Positions 1-10,108 of a stretch of DNA of 64,000 nucleotides are shown piece after piece. Numbering within the stretch: the stretch's first letter is position 1; every line of letters begins with the position of its first letter. Both the position numbers and the translations under genes were made by a program. The notes below the pieces were generated by a model. It was not told where the DNA came from, ran no database searches, and saw only the letters and a program-made list of their open reading frames with translations. This stretch comes from Klenkia taihuensis. Lineage in GTDB: Bacteria; Actinomycetota; Actinomycetes; Mycobacteriales; Geodermatophilaceae. The DNA lies in NCBI RefSeq assembly GCF_900112525.1, contig NZ_FOMD01000004.1, forward strand, positions 1 through 64,000. The letters run 5' to 3'.

Positions 1-2
1 CG

Positions 3-617
3 CTGGACTGGCACCTGTCGGACTCCTACTTCGTGGTGGCGCACTTCCACTACGTGGTCTTCGGGACGGTGGTGTTCGCCGCCTACGCCGGCATCTACTT
101 CTGGTTCCCCAAGATGTGCGGCCGGATGATGGACGAGCGGCTGGGCAAGGTGCACTTCTGGCTGACCTTCGTCGGGTTCCACGCCACGTTCCTGGTGCAG
201 CACTGGCTGGGCAACGAGGGCATGCCGCGCCGCTACGCCGACTACCTGCCCACCGACACGTTCACCACGCTGAACACGATCTCCACGATCGGGTCGTTCG
301 TGCTGGGGGCCTCCACCATCCCGTTCCTGTACAACGTGGTGAAGTCCTGGAAGTACGGGCAGCTGGCCCTGCGCGATGACCCCTGGGGCCACGGCAACTC
401 CCTGGAGTGGGCCACCAGCTCACCCCCGCCGCGGCACAACTTCATCGAGATCCCCCGCATCCGCTCCGAGCGCCCGGCCTTCGAGCTGCACTACCCCCAC
501 CTGCGCGAGCGCCTGGAGGCCGAGGCCCACGCCGGCAAGAAGCACGGGCCGTACGCCAGCGAGCTGCTGGAGGGCACCGGCACCCGCGCCGGGGCCAACG
601 ACCCCGACCCGTTCTAG
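3..617 (+). CDS. ctaD: Cytochrome c oxidase subunit I, C-terminal part (5' end outside window)
   Basis: Carries the C-terminal third of the heme-copper oxidase catalytic subunit, which reduces oxygen to water and pumps protons in the cytoplasmic membrane. The visible frame opens with [21 protein letters not shown], the highly conserved helix whose two histidines bind the hemes, and continues with [14 protein letters not shown] and a final membrane segment near [15 protein letters not shown]. The hydrophilic tail ends at TAG. The start lies upstream of the window, so the N-terminal helices and the CuB site cannot be checked. It is followed by a strong terminator-like hairpin and serB; ctaD next to a serB homologue is also known from Mycobacterium tuberculosis (serB2). 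Identity is secure. Confidence 0.95.
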   Translation: MDWHLSDSYFVVAHFHYVVFGTVVFAAYAGIYFWFPKMCGRMMDERLGKVHFWLTFVGFHATFLVQHWLGNEGMPRRYADYLPTDTFTTLNTISTIGSFVLGASTIPFLYNVVKSWKYGQLALRDDPWGHGNSLEWATSSPPPRHNFIEIPRIRSERPAFELHYPHLRERLEAEAHAGKKHGPYASELLEGTGTRAGANDPDPF

Positions 618-641
618 ACCGCAGCACCACCCGAGCACCAC

Positions 642-680
642 CCAGGACGCCCCCTCGGCCCGGCCGAGGGGGCGTCCTGG
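642..680 (+). terminator. Perfect 19-bp inverted repeat after ctaD
   Basis: Bases 642-660 and 662-680 are exact reverse complements, with a single base between them, so a hairpin would open only a few central pairs as a loop. It lies 25 bases after the ctaD stop and just before serB. There is no T-run, as is usual for terminators of high-GC actinobacteria. Confidence 0.75.
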
Positions 681-702
681 CGTTGCGGCACCATGAGCAC
701 CC

Positions 703-1929
703 GTGACCGGCCCCGATCCCGAGACCGACGCCGTGCCGCACGCGGGCGCGCTGCTCACCGTCACCGGTGCCGACCGGCCCGGTGTCACCGCCCGGCTGTT
801 CGCCGCGCTGGCCGGCGTCCCCGCCCTGGAGGTCGTCGACGTCGAGCAGGTGGTCGTGCACGGCCAGCTGGTGCTCGGCGTCGTCGTCCACGAGCACGGC
901 GGCACCGCCGACGACGACCTGGTCGCCCGGCTGCAACCGCTGGCGTCCGAGGTCGGCGCGGCCAGCGGCGTGCAGGTCGTCGTCGAGCCGGCCTCGGGGG
1001 CGACCGGTCTCGGGGCGGACGGGGTGCGCCGCCACCACGTCATCGTGCTGGGCCGCCCGGTGCCCCCGGACGCGGTCGGCGGCGCGGCCCGGGCCATCGC
1101 CGACGTGGGCGGCAACATCGACGCCATCCGCCGGCTCTCGGACTACCCGGTGACCAGCTTCGAGCTCACCGTGTCCGGCGCCGAGGCCGGCCCGCTGCGC
1201 GCCGCCCTCGGTGCGGTCGCCGCCGCCACCGGGGCCGACGTCGCCGTGGAGCAGGTGGGACTGGCCCGGCGCAGCAAGCGGCTCATCGTGCTCGACGTGG
1301 ACTCCACCCTGGTGCGCGGCGAGGTCATCGACGAGCTCGCCGCCCGCGCCGGCCGCGCCGCCGAGGTCGCCCGGATCACCGCGGCCGCGATGAACGGCGA
1401 GCTGGACTTCGAGCAGTCCCTGCGGGCCCGCGTCGCCGCCCTGGCCGGGCTGCCGGTCGGCGTCCTGGACGAGGTCCGCGAGCACCTGGTGCTCACCCCG
1501 GGCGCCCGCACGCTGATCCGCACCCTGCAACGGCTGGGCTTCCGCTGCGGCATCGTCTCCGGCGGGTTCAGCCAGATCACCGACCGGCTCGCCGACGACC
1601 TGGGCCTGGACTTCGCCGCCGCGAACACCCTGGAGGTGGCCGACGGCGTGCTCACCGGGGGACTGGTGGGCGAGATCGTCGACCGGCCCGGCAAGGCCCG
1701 CGCGCTGGCCCGCTTCGCCGCCGAGCACGGCATCCCGCTGGAGCAGACGGTCGCGGTCGGCGACGGCGCCAACGACCTGGACATGCTCACCACCGCCGGC
1801 CTGGGCATCGCGTTCAACGCCAAGCCCTTCGTCCGCGAGCAGGCGCACACCGCGCTGAACCAGCCCTACCTGGACGCCGTCCTGCAGGTGCTCGGCTTCA
1901 CCCGGGACGAGGTCCTCGATGCGGTCTAG
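703..1929 (+). CDS. serB: Phosphoserine phosphatase (ACT-HAD type)
   Basis: Dephosphorylates O-phospho-L-serine to L-serine, the last step of serine synthesis. The 408-residue protein starts with a tandem ACT-type regulatory region (about residues 10-180), followed by a HAD phosphatase domain: motif I DVDSTLVRGE near residue 198, motif II SGGFSQITDRL, and motif IV GDGANDLDML near 352. This layout matches mycobacterial SerB2. The GTG at 703 begins the frame MTGPDPETDAVPHAG; an ATG ten bases upstream is in another frame. The substrate is also used by CysM encoded about 4 kb away, so the two enzymes may compete for phosphoserine. Confidence 0.92.
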   Translation: MTGPDPETDAVPHAGALLTVTGADRPGVTARLFAALAGVPALEVVDVEQVVVHGQLVLGVVVHEHGGTADDDLVARLQPLASEVGAASGVQVVVEPASGATGLGADGVRRHHVIVLGRPVPPDAVGGAARAIADVGGNIDAIRRLSDYPVTSFELTVSGAEAGPLRAALGAVAAATGADVAVEQVGLARRSKRLIVLDVDSTLVRGEVIDELAARAGRAAEVARITAAAMNGELDFEQSLRARVAALAGLPVGVLDEVREHLVLTPGARTLIRTLQRLGFRCGIVSGGFSQITDRLADDLGLDFAAANTLEVADGVLTGGLVGEIVDRPGKARALARFAAEHGIPLEQTVAVGDGANDLDMLTTAGLGIAFNAKPFVREQAHTALNQPYLDAVLQVLGFTRDEVLDAV

Positions 1930-1941
1930 GGGCGCTGCGGT

Positions 1942-2520
1942 CTAGAACCGCTGGGGCTCGCCCTCCAGGTGCACGCCCGCCGTCCGCAGCTGGTCCAGCG
2001 CGGCGTCCGTCGTGCCCTCGGCGACGCCGGCGGTCAGCGGCAGCAGCACGTGGGTGGTGAACCCGGCACCCACGGCGTCCAGCGCGGTGGCCCGCACGCA
2101 GTGGTCGGTGGCGATGCCCACGACGTCGACCTCGTCGACGCCGTGCTGCCGCAGCCAGTCGGCCAGGCCGACGCCGTCGGCCGCGCCCTCGAAGCCGGAG
2201 TAGGCGGCGGCGTGCTCGCCCTTGTCGAACACCGCGCGCAGCAGCCCGCGGTCCAGCTCGGGGTGCAGCTCCACGCCCCCGGTGCCCACGACGCAGTGCC
2301 GCGGCCAGGTCTCCACGAAGTCGGGGGCGTCGGAGAAGTGGCCGCCCGGGTCGACGTGGTGGTCCCGGGTGGCGACGACGTGCGCGTACTCGCCCCGCTC
2401 CAGGCCCTGGCCGGCGTGCGCGGTCACCGCGCGGGCCACCGCGGCCCCTCCGGCGACCGCGAGGCTGCCACCCTCGCAGAAGTCGACCTGGACGTCCACC
2501 ACGATCAGCGCCTTGCTCAT
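1942..2520 (-). CDS. pncA: Nicotinamidase / isochorismatase-family hydrolase
   Basis: Predicted to hydrolyse nicotinamide to nicotinate and ammonia for NAD salvage. The 192-residue protein shows the expected triad: Asp9 in VVDVQVDFC, Lys in VFDKGEH and Cys in IATDHCVRA. The metal-binding region DHHVDPGGHF is also present. It lies directly downstream of pncB on the same strand, 41 bases apart, so product (nicotinate) passes to the enzyme encoded by the neighbour. The ATG at 2520 is preceded by a GGCAGGATG-like ribosome site that is duplicated 23 bases upstream (see the repeat entry). Confidence 0.93.
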   Translation of the reverse strand: MSKALIVVDVQVDFCEGGSLAVAGGAAVARAVTAHAGQGLERGEYAHVVATRDHHVDPGGHFSDAPDFVETWPRHCVVGTGGVELHPELDRGLLRAVFDKGEHAAAYSGFEGAADGVGLADWLRQHGVDEVDVVGIATDHCVRATALDAVGAGFTTHVLLPLTAGVAEGTTDAALDQLRTAGVHLEGEPQRF

Positions 2521-2557
2521 GGCGTCATCCTGCCTCGGCTCATGGCCCCATCCTGCC
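2516..2557. repeat. Tandem duplication of the pncA translation-start region
   Basis: Bases 2516-2534 and 2539-2557 match at 17 of 19 positions with a period of 23. Each copy holds, on the minus strand, a GGCAGGATG-like segment followed by CCATGAG. Only the copy nearer pncA opens the real gene. Confidence 0.7.
2517..2543 (-). CDS. Possible 8-residue upstream ORF before pncA
   Basis: The ATG of the upstream start-region copy opens a frame reading MSRGRMTP, whose TGA overlaps the pncA ATG as ATGA. Such an arrangement can couple translation. It may equally be a by-product of the 23-base duplication; nothing else supports a peptide function. Confidence 0.25.
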   Translation of the reverse strand: MSRGRMTP

Positions 2558-2561
2558 GGGT

Positions 2562-3839
2562 TCAGGCAGTGAGCGTGTCGAGGGCCGGCTCGCCGCGGGA
2601 CAGCGCCCACGCCTCCTGCGGCAGCGCGGCGCGCACCCGCTCGTGGTGCTCCCGGGCCGACCGCAGCCAGGCCGCGGGGTCCAGGTCGTGCACCGGCCGG
2701 CCGGCGCGCACCAGCGGGACGAGCAGGTCGCGGTCGCCCTCCTGCGGGGTGATCGGGCCCGGGACGACCACCTCGGCGGTCGCCGTCCCCGAGGCGTCGT
2801 GCCGGCGGACGGCGGACTTGCGCCCGCCGACCGACCGCTTGCCCTCGGCGTTCTTGGCCACCGGCACGCCGTCGCGCTCGACCAGCTTGTAGACCATCCC
2901 GGCCGTGGGGGCGCCCGAGCCGGTGACCAGCGAGGTGCCCACGCCGTAGCCGTCCACCGGCGCGGCGGCGAGCGCGGCGATGGCGTACTCGTCCAGGTCG
3001 CTGGTGACCGTCACCCGGGTGCGGTGCGCGCCGAGGGAGTCCAGCAGCGCGCGGGCCTGCCGGGCCAGGTCGGCCAGGTCGCCGGAGTCCAGCCGCACCG
3101 CACCCAGCTCGGTGCCGGCCACCTCGACCGCCGTCCGGATGCCCTGCATCGTGTCGTAGGTGTCCACCAGCAGCGTCGTCCCGGTGCCCAGCACCTCGAC
3201 CTGCGCGCGGAAGGCGGCGGCCTCGTCGTCGTGCAGCAGGGTGAAGGCGTGCGCGCTGGTGCCCGCCGTCGGCACCCCGTAGCGGGCCCCGGCCGCCAGG
3301 TTCGACGTCGAGCCGAAGCCGACCAGGTGCGCGGCGCGGGCGGCGGCCACCGCGGCCTCCTCGTGGGTGCGCCGGGAGCCCATCTCGATGCACGGCCGGC
3401 CGCCGGCCGCGCCGACCATGCGGGCGGCGGCCGAGGCGATCGCGCTGTCGTGGTTCAGGATCGACAGGACCAGCGTCTCCAGCAGCACCGCCTGGCCGAA
3501 CGGGGCGCGGACGGTCAGCACGGGGGAGCCGGGGAAGTAGACCTCGCCCTCGGCGTAGCCCTCGACGTCCCCGGTGAACTCGAACGCGGACAGGTGGTCC
3601 AGCAGGGCCGGGTCGGTGAGGCCCTGCGCGCGCAGCGCGGCCAGCTCGGCGTCGCCGAACCGGAAGTCGGCCAGCTGCTCGAGCAGCCGGCCGGTGCCGG
3701 CCAGCACCCCGTAGCGGCGACCGTGCGGGAGGCGGCGGGCGAACACCTCGAACACGCAGTCGCGGCCGGCGGTGCCGTCGGCGAGGGCAGCGGCGAGCAT
3801 GGTGAGCTCGTACCGGTCGGTCAGCAGCGAGGGGCGCAC
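2562..3839 (-). CDS. pncB: Nicotinate phosphoribosyltransferase
   Basis: Makes nicotinate mononucleotide from nicotinate and PRPP in the Preiss-Handler NAD salvage route. The 425-residue product begins RPSLLTDRYELTML, typical of the family, and contains SILNHDSAIASAA with the catalytic histidine, plus DSGDLADLARQARALLDSLG of the phosphoribosyl site. The frame stays open upstream, but the GTG at 3839 fits the family N terminus and sits 8 bases after a TAGGCT -10 box. It is divergent from clpS and heads a pncB-pncA unit. The pncB1/clpS/DUF2017 neighbourhood is the same in mycobacteria. Confidence 0.93.
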   Translation of the reverse strand: MRPSLLTDRYELTMLAAALADGTAGRDCVFEVFARRLPHGRRYGVLAGTGRLLEQLADFRFGDAELAALRAQGLTDPALLDHLSAFEFTGDVEGYAEGEVYFPGSPVLTVRAPFGQAVLLETLVLSILNHDSAIASAAARMVGAAGGRPCIEMGSRRTHEEAAVAAARAAHLVGFGSTSNLAAGARYGVPTAGTSAHAFTLLHDDEAAAFRAQVEVLGTGTTLLVDTYDTMQGIRTAVEVAGTELGAVRLDSGDLADLARQARALLDSLGAHRTRVTVTSDLDEYAIAALAAAPVDGYGVGTSLVTGSGAPTAGMVYKLVERDGVPVAKNAEGKRSVGGRKSAVRRHDASGTATAEVVVPGPITPQEGDRDLLVPLVRAGRPVHDLDPAAWLRSAREHHERVRAALPQEAWALSRGEPALDTLTA

Positions 3840-3847
3840 GACCCCGG

Positions 3848-3857
3848 AGCCTAGAGT
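3848..3857. promoter_or_regulatory. Overlapping divergent -10 boxes for pncB and clpS
   Basis: TAGAGT at 3852-3857 points right, 6 bases before the clpS GTG. TAGGCT at 3853-3848 points left, 8 bases before the pncB GTG. The two share the central CTAG, so both transcripts would be leaderless and the promoters could not be occupied at the same time. Confidence 0.6.
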
Positions 3858-3863
3858 GGCCCG

Positions 3864-4160
3864 GTGGCCGCACCGCTCGCGCCGGAGATGACCCCCGGCA
3901 CCGTCGTGCGGGAGGAGTCCGAGCTCGACCGGCCCTGGGTGACCGTCGTCTGGGACGACCCGGTCAACCTGATGACCTACGTGACCTTCGTGCTGCAGGA
4001 GCTGTTCGGCTACGACGAGGCCACCGCCACGAAGCTGATGCTGCAGGTGCACCACGAGGGGAAGGCGATCGTGAGCTCGGGCCCGCGCGAGCGGATGGAG
4101 CACGACACCAGCCGGCTGCACGCCTACGGCCTGTGGGCCAGCTACCAGCGCGACTCGTGA
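3864..4160 (+). CDS. clpS: ATP-dependent Clp protease adaptor ClpS
   Basis: Adaptor that delivers N-degron substrates to the ClpC/ClpA-ClpP protease. The 98-residue protein has the ClpS core: [40 protein letters not shown] and [13 protein letters not shown], including the DDPVNLM substrate-pocket loop and the HHEG segment. The N-terminal extension is short, as expected. The GTG start follows a TAGAGT box by 6 bases, suggesting a leaderless mRNA. The stop overlaps the start of the DUF2017 gene (GTGA). Confidence 0.95.
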   Translation: MAAPLAPEMTPGTVVREESELDRPWVTVVWDDPVNLMTYVTFVLQELFGYDEATATKLMLQVHHEGKAIVSSGPRERMEHDTSRLHAYGLWASYQRDS

Positions 4161-4636
4161 GGCCCTTCCGCCGCCGCGGCGACCAGGTCGTCGCCGGCCT
4201 GACCGACGCCGAGTCCGCCGTCGTCACCCTGCTGCTGGACCAGCTCGAGGAGCTGCTGGCCGAGGACGCCCCGGCCGACGACCCCGTCGTGGGCCGGCTG
4301 TTCCCCACCGGCCACGCCACCGACGCCGAGCTCGCCCGCGACTACCGCGAGCTGACCGGGGCCGCGCTGCGGCAGGGCAAGACCGAGGACCTGGCCACCG
4401 TGCGGGCCACCCTGCCGGAGCACGGCGGGGACGTCGCGCTGGCCGAGGACCAGGCGCGGGCCTGGCTGCGCACCACCAACGACCTGCGGCTGGCGCTGGG
4501 CACCCGGCTGGGCATCACCGCCGACGTCGACCACGAGGCGTCGACGTCGCAGGAGATGACCGTCTACTCGTGGCTCACCGCGGTGCAGGGGTCGCTCGTC
4601 GACGCGCTCGTGGCGGGCGGGGGGCGGCGGAGGTGA
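4157..4636 (+). CDS. DUF2017 family protein (clpS-linked)
   Basis: A 159-residue protein starting [18 protein letters not shown] and rich in charged helices ([19 protein letters not shown]). It matches the DUF2017 family, which almost always follows clpS in actinobacteria; its molecular role is unknown. The GTG at 4157 overlaps the clpS stop by four bases, implying translational coupling. An earlier start at 4133 in the same frame is possible but would run deep into clpS. The 3' end overlaps the convergent gene at 4575 by 62 bases. Confidence 0.85.
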   Translation: MRPFRRRGDQVVAGLTDAESAVVTLLLDQLEELLAEDAPADDPVVGRLFPTGHATDAELARDYRELTGAALRQGKTEDLATVRATLPEHGGDVALAEDQARAWLRTTNDLRLALGTRLGITADVDHEASTSQEMTVYSWLTAVQGSLVDALVAGGGRRR

Positions 4637-4940
4637 GCACCACCAGCGCCGCCAGCAGCAGGTCCAGCACGAAGGCGACGTAGACCAGGCTCGGCAGGTC
4701 GTCCAGGTCGCGGACCAGCGCGCCGACCGTGGCCACCAGCACCAGGGCCGACAGCAGGAGGATCAGCAGCAGACCCAGCAGCCGGCCCACCAGCACCACG
4801 ACGAACTCCGACGTGCTGCCGCCCGGGCTGCGCAGGCTGCGGGGCCCGCGCCTGGTCAGCCGCCGGCTGCCGACGACGAGCGCGGGCAGGGCGAGGAGGA
4901 CGACGCCGGCGGCCATCAGGACCTGGATCAGCACGCGCAC
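4575..4940 (-). CDS. Small hypothetical membrane protein
   Basis: About 121 residues with three hydrophobic stretches: IQVLMAAGVVLLALPALVVG, FVVVLVGRLLGLLLILLLSA and [20 protein letters not shown], followed by an Arg/Pro-rich tail. I do not recognise the family. The GTG at 4940 is the first reasonable start after a TAGCGT box (4959-4954); GTG 4934 is also possible. It is divergent from mec, and its last 62 bases overlap the end of the DUF2017 gene, unusually long for two real convergent genes. Membrane-protein composition argues that it is coding. Confidence 0.6.
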   Translation of the reverse strand: MRVLIQVLMAAGVVLLALPALVVGSRRLTRRGPRSLRSPGGSTSEFVVVLVGRLLGLLLILLLSALVLVATVGALVRDLDDLPSLVYVAFVLDLLLAALVVLTSAAPRPPRARRRATPAPR

Positions 4941-4953
4941 ACCACGATCCGGG

Positions 4954-4959
4954 ACGCTA
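4954..4959 (-). promoter_or_regulatory. Candidate -10 box (TAGCGT) for the 4575-4940 gene
   Basis: TANNNT-type hexamer 13 bases before the GTG at 4940. Position only; no clear -35 seen. Confidence 0.35.
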
Positions 4960-5010
4960 CCGTCCCGGGGGCCCCGGTCGGCGCACTGCGTGCGGGTCCC
5001 GGGCCCCCCG

Positions 5011-5016
5011 TAGAGT
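5011..5016 (+). promoter_or_regulatory. -10 box (TAGAGT) for a leaderless mec transcript
   Basis: Identical hexamer and identical 6-base spacing to the start codon as seen before clpS, 1.1 kb away. Confidence 0.55.
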
Positions 5017-5022
5017 GGGGCC

Positions 5023-5496
5023 GTGCTGCGCATCGACCGGGCGTCCTACGACGCGATCGTCGCGCACGCCCGTCGTGACCACCCCGACGAGGCCTGCGGC
5101 GTGGTGGCCGGGCCCGACGGCAGCGACCGGCCCGAGCGGTTCATCCCGATGCTCAACGCGGCCCGCTCGCCCACGTTCTACGAGTTCGACAGCGCCGACC
5201 TGCTCAGGCTCTACCGCGAGATGGACGACCGGGACGAGGTGCCGGTGGTCGTCTACCACTCGCACACCGCCACCGAGGCCTACCCCTCGCGCACCGACAT
5301 CAGCTACGCGTCCGAGCCGTTCGCGCACTACGTGCTGGTGTCCACCCGCGAGCACGGCGACCAGACGGGCCTGGTCGGCGACGACGTCGAGTTCCGGAGC
5401 TTCCGGATCGTCGACGGCGAGGTGACCGAGGAGGACGTCGACGTCGTCGAGTCCTACCTGTTCGGGCACTCGCCCACCACCGTCGTCTACGACTGA
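5023..5496 (+). CDS. mec: JAMM/MPN metallopeptidase, CysO-cysteine hydrolase (Mec)
   Basis: Releases cysteine from the CysO-cysteine thioester-derived adduct and so regenerates CysO. The 157-residue protein has the zinc JAMM motif HSHTATEAYPSRTD and the upstream glutamate in HPDEACGVVAG (Glu23). It stands at the head of mec-cysO-cysM, the same order as Rv1334-Rv1336 in M. tuberculosis, which makes the assignment strong. The GTG start follows a TAGAGT box by six bases. A 99-base gap with weak hairpins separates it from cysO. Confidence 0.92.
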   Translation: MLRIDRASYDAIVAHARRDHPDEACGVVAGPDGSDRPERFIPMLNAARSPTFYEFDSADLLRLYREMDDRDEVPVVVYHSHTATEAYPSRTDISYASEPFAHYVLVSTREHGDQTGLVGDDVEFRSFRIVDGEVTEEDVDVVESYLFGHSPTTVVYD

Positions 5497-5570
5497 GCGA
5501 CGGAATCCCCGCCGCACCCGCGGCGTTCCCCCAGCACGAGACCACCCTCGCTGCGTGCTGCGCGAGGTGA

Positions 5571-7492
<1,922 letters not shown>

Positions 7493-7503
7493 CCTTCCCC
7501 CCG

Positions 7504-8310
7504 ATGGGGAACGCAGCGAGCGCCGACGCACCGATCGGGGTGTTCGACTCCGGCGTGGGCGGGCTGACCGTCGTCCGGTCGATCCTGGACCAGCTGCCGC
7601 ACGAGGCGGTGCGCTACGTCGGCGACACCCGGAACGGCCCCTACGGCCCGCTGCCCATCGCGCAGGTGCGCGCGCACTCCCTGGCCGTCATGGACGACCT
7701 GGTCGAGGCCGGCGTGAAGATGCTCGTGGTGGCCTGCAACTCGGCCAGCGCGGCGTGCCTGCGCGACGCCCGGGAGCGCTACGACGTCCCGGTGGTCGAG
7801 GTCGTGCTGCCCGCTGTCCGCCGGGCGACGGCGGCGACCCGCAACGGCCGGGTCGGGGTCATCGGCACCCAGGCCACCGTCACGTCGGGCGCCTACGCCG
7901 ACGCCTTCGCCGCCGCGCCGCAGATCACCGTGACCAGCGCGGCGTGCCCGAGCTTCGTCGACTTCGTCGAGCGCGGGGTCACCAGCGGCCGGCAGCTGCT
8001 GGGCCTGGCGCAGTCCTACCTGGACCCGCTGCTGACGGCCGGCGTGGACACCGTGGTGCTCGGCTGCACGCACTACCCGCTGCTCACCGGCGTCCTGTCC
8101 CTGGTGCTCGGACCGGAGGTGACCCTGGTGTCCAGCGCCGAGGAGACCGCGCAGGACGTCTACCGGGTGCTCACCGGCGCCGACCTGCTGCGCCCCGACG
8201 ACGCCCCGCCGCCGCGGCACGCCTTCCTGGCCACCGGCGACCCCGAGCCCTTCGCCCGGCTCGGCCGCCGGTTCCTCGGGCCCGAGGTGGAGACGGTGGT
8301 GCCGGCGTGA
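7504..8310 (+). CDS. murI: Glutamate racemase
   Basis: Interconverts L- and D-glutamate for peptidoglycan. The 268-residue protein has the signature [16 protein letters not shown] and both catalytic cysteines, in [11 protein letters not shown] and [11 protein letters not shown]. The ATG at 7504 gives the standard N terminus. It is followed, with a four-base overlap, by the metallo-beta-lactamase gene, the order also found in mycobacteria (Rv1338-Rv1339). Confidence 0.95.
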   Translation: MGNAASADAPIGVFDSGVGGLTVVRSILDQLPHEAVRYVGDTRNGPYGPLPIAQVRAHSLAVMDDLVEAGVKMLVVACNSASAACLRDARERYDVPVVEVVLPAVRRATAATRNGRVGVIGTQATVTSGAYADAFAAAPQITVTSAACPSFVDFVERGVTSGRQLLGLAQSYLDPLLTAGVDTVVLGCTHYPLLTGVLSLVLGPEVTLVSSAEETAQDVYRVLTGADLLRPDDAPPPRHAFLATGDPEPFARLGRRFLGPEVETVVPA

Positions 8311-9047
8311 GGCTGACCGTGGTGGGCTGCTCCGGGTCCGGCCCGGGCCCGGACTCGCCGGCGTCCTGCTACCTCGTCGAGCACGAGGGCTACCGGCTGC
8401 TGCTGGACCTCGGCAGCGGGTCCTTCGGCGTGCTGCAGAAGGTGCTCCCGCCCGACGAGGTGGACGCCGTCCTGCTCTCGCACCTGCACGCCGACCACTG
8501 CCTGGACGTCGCCCCGTTCGTCGTGTGGCGGCGCTACTCGGGCCTGGCCACCCGCAACCCGCTGCCGCTCTACGCCCCGGTCGGCGCCGACCGCCGGCTG
8601 CGGCTGGCCTACGACCTCTCCGACGGGCCCATCGACGACGTCTTCGAGGTGTTCGGCATCGGCGCGGGCTCCTTCGACCTCGGCCCCTTCCACGTCGAGA
8701 CGGCGCGCACCGCGCACCCGGTCGAGTGCTACGCCTCCCGGCTCACCGCGGGCGGGCGGTCGCTGGTCTACACCGGTGACACCGGCGCCTGCCCCGCCGT
8801 GGTCGAGCTGGCACGGGGGGCCGACGTCCTGCTGGCCGAGGCCGCGCACCCCGACGTCCCCGGCCTGCCGCCGGACCTGCACCTGACCGGCCGAGAGGCC
8901 GGGGAGCACGCCCGGGACGCCGGGGTGGGGCGGCTGCTGCTGACCCACGTGCCGGCGTGGGTCGACCCGGCGGCGCAGCTGTCCGCCGCCCGGTCGGTGT
9001 TCGGGGCCGCGGAGCTGGTCCGCCCGCTCGGGGTCTACGAGGTCTGA
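8307..9047 (+). CDS. Metallo-beta-lactamase fold hydrolase (Rv1339-like)
   Basis: A 246-residue MBL-fold enzyme with the zinc motif [11 protein letters not shown] and later metal ligands in [17 protein letters not shown] and LLLTHVPAW. Its genomic partner murI and size match mycobacterial Rv1339, described as an atypical cyclic-nucleotide phosphodiesterase; RNase Z-like activity is an alternative. The GTG at 8307 overlaps the murI stop (GTGA). Its TGA overlaps the following ATG as well. Confidence 0.88.
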   Translation: MRLTVVGCSGSGPGPDSPASCYLVEHEGYRLLLDLGSGSFGVLQKVLPPDEVDAVLLSHLHADHCLDVAPFVVWRRYSGLATRNPLPLYAPVGADRRLRLAYDLSDGPIDDVFEVFGIGAGSFDLGPFHVETARTAHPVECYASRLTAGGRSLVYTGDTGACPAVVELARGADVLLAEAAHPDVPGLPPDLHLTGREAGEHARDAGVGRLLLTHVPAWVDPAAQLSAARSVFGAAELVRPLGVYEV

Positions 9048-9979
9048 TGGACGAGGTCCGCTTCTCCTCGCTGGACGACGAGCTCGGCGACGGGCTGGGG
9101 GTGACGAAGCGGGCGCTGGTGGAGCACTACGACGCCTTCGCCGACCGCCTGGTGCCGCTGCTGTCGGGCCGGCCGCTGACGATGGTCCGGATCCGGCCGG
9201 GGGCGGCGGCGTTCGTGCAGCGCGACATCCCCAAGGGCGCCCCGGACTGGGTGCGCACGGTGGCCACCTGGTCCGACCGCACGCGGCGCGAGGTGCACCA
9301 GGTGCTGGTGGAGGACCGCCGCACCCTGCTGTGGCTGGCCAACCAGCGGGCGGTCGAGCTGCACGTGCCGTTCTCCCCGGTGGTCGACGGCGCGTTCGCC
9401 GAGCCGACCGGTCTCGTGCTGGACCTCGACCCGCCCGAGGACGGCGACTTCGCGCAGGTCGTCGCGGTGGCGAGGCTCGCCCGCGAGGCACTGGCCGCGG
9501 CGGGGCTCGCGGGCGCGGTGAAGACCAGCGGGTCGAGCGGCCTGCACGTGGTGGTGCCGGTGTGCGGGTCCTCGCACGAGGACGTCGCCGCCGCGACCCG
9601 CGCGCTGGCCGCCCGCACGGCCGCGCTGGACCCGGCGGTGGCGACGACGGAGTACGTGGTGGCCGACCGCGGCGGCCGGGTGTTCGTCGACTCGACGCGC
9701 TCCGGTCGGGGGACGATCGCAGCGGCCTACTCCCCGCGCGCCCGCCCGGGGCTGCCGATCTCGGCACCGGTGGCCTGGGACGACCTGGACGGCGTCACCC
9801 CGCGCGGGGTGACCGTCGCCGACGCCGCTGCCCGCATCACCGGTGACCCCTGGGCCGATTCGATGCCCGCCCCGCAGGAGCTGCCCGCCGACCTGGTCGC
9901 CGAGGGCCACACCATCCCGGTGGCCCGGGTGGCCGCCATGCACGAGGGCAAGCGCCGCAGGAAGGCCGCCGAGGGCTGA
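9047..9979 (+). CDS. LigD-type polymerase/primase domain protein (stand-alone)
   Basis: 310 residues resembling the polymerase domain of the bacterial non-homologous end-joining protein LigD. Visible marks are the early FVQRDIPKGAPDWV segment, metal-binding LVLDLDPPEDGDF, the histidine in SGSSGLHVVVPV and the later VFVDSTRSGRGTIAAAYSPR. There is no ligase or nuclease domain and no ku gene beside it, so it belongs to the orphan PolDom proteins common in actinobacteria. The ATG overlaps the preceding stop (TGATG). Template repair or nucleotide fill-in is an inference. Confidence 0.85.
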   Translation: MDEVRFSSLDDELGDGLGVTKRALVEHYDAFADRLVPLLSGRPLTMVRIRPGAAAFVQRDIPKGAPDWVRTVATWSDRTRREVHQVLVEDRRTLLWLANQRAVELHVPFSPVVDGAFAEPTGLVLDLDPPEDGDFAQVVAVARLAREALAAAGLAGAVKTSGSSGLHVVVPVCGSSHEDVAAATRALAARTAALDPAVATTEYVVADRGGRVFVDSTRSGRGTIAAAYSPRARPGLPISAPVAWDDLDGVTPRGVTVADAAARITGDPWADSMPAPQELPADLVAEGHTIPVARVAAMHEGKRRRKAAEG

Positions 9980-10108
9980 CCTGCTGCGGGGACCCTCGCT
10001 GCCCGGCGCCGTGCTGGTGGTGGCGCTGCTGACCGCCGGGGTGCACATCGGGCTGGTGGCGGTGGGCGCGGCCGGCTGCCACGGGGTGGCCGGGGTGCTT
10101 GCCCGCCG

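Noticed and set aside
442-1848. Long open frames on the minus strand opposite serB, and similar long antisense frames throughout.
   Set aside because: High GC makes stop codons rare in several frames; these have low-complexity Arg/Gly/Pro composition and no domain pattern.
1921-1945. Direct repeat GCGGTCTAG at the converging ends of serB and pncA.
   Set aside because: Nine bases with two stop codons; too short to separate from chance, no further structure.
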